Assembly (NCBI GenBank): GCA_947462525.1
Contig: CANHPK010000086.1
Location: forward strand, 1-6,702
Source of the DNA: Roseiflexaceae bacterium
GTDB lineage: Bacteria; Chloroflexota; Chloroflexia; Chloroflexales; Roseiflexaceae
Length of the DNA stretch: 6,702 bases
Direction of reading: 5' to 3'
Both the position numbers and the translations under genes were made by a program. Below the pieces are notes generated by a model. It made no database searches. It was not told where the DNA came from and saw nothing but the letters and a program-made list of their open reading frames with translations. This document shows positions 5,755-6,702 of this stretch, one piece after another. Within the stretch, counting starts at the first letter, position 1; each line of letters opens with the position of its first letter.

Positions 5755-6702
5755 ATGGCCAAAATAGCCCTCATTGGTGCAGGGAGTGTGGTCTTTACCC
5801 GAAACCTGTGTAGCGACATCTTGTTGTCACCCGCGCTCCAAGACTGCGAAATAGCACTGATGGACATCGACCGTACGCGCCTCGAGACCGCTCGTGCCCT
5901 CGTCCAAACCATCATCGATAAACGGCAATTGCGCGCGACAGTCAGCGCAACCACCGTCCGTCGCGACGCAGTGCGCGGGGCACGCTACATCATCACCACC
6001 TTCCAACAAGGCGGCTTGGGCGCGTACCAGCTCGATATCGACATCCCACAGAAGTACGGTGTCGAGCAGTGTGTCGGTGATACGCTCGGCCCCGGTGGCG
6101 TTTTCCGCGCACTGCGCACCATCCCGGTGCTCCTCGACTTGGCGGACGACATCATGCAGGTCGGTCATCGCGATGCGTTGCTGCTCAACTACGTCAATCC
6201 GATGGCAGCCAACTGTTGGGCAGTCGATCGCGCCAAAGGGATCCAGCATGTCGGGTTATGCCACAGTGTGCAGGGCACCAGCGAAATGATGGCCACGTGG
6301 GCAGAGGTGCCATACGAGCAGGTCGTCTATCAGTGCGCTGGCATCAATCACCAGTCGTTCTTCCTCAAATTCGAAGACAGCCGCGGCACGGATTTGTACC
6401 CGATCATCCGCGAAGTCACGACACAGCCCGACATCTATGGGAGTGAGCCGGTGCGCATCGACATGATGCGACATTTCGGCTTGTTCGTGACCGAGTCGAG
6501 TGGTCATGCCAGCGAGTATATGCCGTACTTCCGCAAAAACGCCGCCATGGTCAACGACGTCTTGGTACCCAAATTCACCAGCGCACACGACCACTGGTTC
6601 GACAACGGCCGCACCGGTGGCTACTTGCGCCATTGCCTCGAGCGTGAGGTGCACGTGGCCCAGGAGCGCGAGCAGATGATAGCCGGCGCCAAAGACATCC
6701 CC
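5755..6702 (+). CDS. Glycoside hydrolase family 4, alpha-galactosidase/alpha-glucosidase type (3' end missing)
   Basis: These 316 codons run off the window; family members are usually about 430-480 residues, so roughly two thirds are present. GH4 enzymes cleave glycosides by oxidising the sugar at C3 with NAD and using a divalent metal, usually manganese. Visible here are the NAD-binding GAGS (8-11) with MDID (36-39) after the second strand, VGDTLGPGG (107-115), NYVNP (145-149), the CHSV signature (169-172) with metal-ligand C169, NH at 198-199 giving the second ligand H199, and ESSGHASEYMPYFRK (247-261), which holds a candidate catalytic Tyr (Y255). The CHSV form of the signature is that of MelA/AglA-like alpha-galactosidases and alpha-glucosidases acting on unphosphorylated sugars, not the CDMP or CNVP phospho-glycosidase forms. 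The exact sugar is undecided. The gene is transcribed away from ahcY, and its partners would lie beyond the right edge. Confidence 0.93.
   Translation, partial: MAKIALIGAGSVVFTRNLCSDILLSPALQDCEIALMDIDRTRLETARALVQTIIDKRQLRATVSATTVRRDAVRGARYIITTFQQGGLGAYQLDIDIPQKYGVEQCVGDTLGPGGVFRALRTIPVLLDLADDIMQVGHRDALLLNYVNPMAANCWAVDRAKGIQHVGLCHSVQGTSEMMATWAEVPYEQVVYQCAGINHQSFFLKFEDSRGTDLYPIIREVTTQPDIYGSEPVRIDMMRHFGLFVTESSGHASEYMPYFRKNAAMVNDVLVPKFTSAHDHWFDNGRTGGYLRHCLEREVHVAQEREQMIAGAKDIP

Noticed and set aside
5586..5954. Minus-strand frame overlapping the start of the GH4 gene and the promoter region
   Set aside because: It overlaps a certain GH4 N-terminus with a proper ribosome-binding site, and its end runs out of frame into the start of ahcY, so it is a shadow.

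Overview
The window is a moderately GC-rich, densely coded bacterial chromosome segment with five protein genes and no RNA genes, insertion sequences or CRISPR arrays that I can see. The taxon cannot be fixed from sequence alone. Two traits fit a Chloroflexota-like bacterium: a surface protein with a Thr/Pro/Arg-rich linker just after its membrane anchor, and an archaeal/thermophile-type S-adenosylhomocysteine hydrolase that lacks the usual C-terminal extension. This placement is an inference of low to moderate confidence.

Layout: (1) 34-1185 (+) encodes a 12-helix major facilitator superfamily transporter. (2) 1186-1374 is a convergent intergenic region with two hairpins that look like terminators usable from both sides. 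(3) 1375-5608 (-) holds three genes in one direction that probably form an operon, in transcription order ahcY (adenosylhomocysteinase), an adenosine deaminase-family gene, and a 621-residue membrane-anchored protein. That protein has a papain-like Cys/His/Asp signature and an extremely acidic C-terminal third. (4) 5609-5754 is a compact divergent promoter region. (5) 5755-6702 (+) is the first 316 codons of a glycoside hydrolase family 4 enzyme of the CHSV type (alpha-galactosidase/alpha-glucosidase group), cut by the window edge.

How the genes may work together: AhcY splits S-adenosylhomocysteine into homocysteine and adenosine, a reversible reaction that runs forward only if products are removed. 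The next gene would deaminate adenosine to inosine, so the pair forms a coherent methyl-cycle clean-up and purine-salvage unit. The third gene has no evident link to that pathway, although it lies only 31 bases downstream. The divergent GH4 gene points to NAD- and metal-dependent sugar hydrolysis and is probably controlled separately.

The observations most worth a second look are the uncharacterised surface protein (candidate Cys protease or peptidase-like fold plus acidic tail), a perfect 15-bp inverted repeat directly before the deaminase ribosome-binding site, and the atypical active-site surroundings of the deaminase. I did not find a clear new defence or mobile system.
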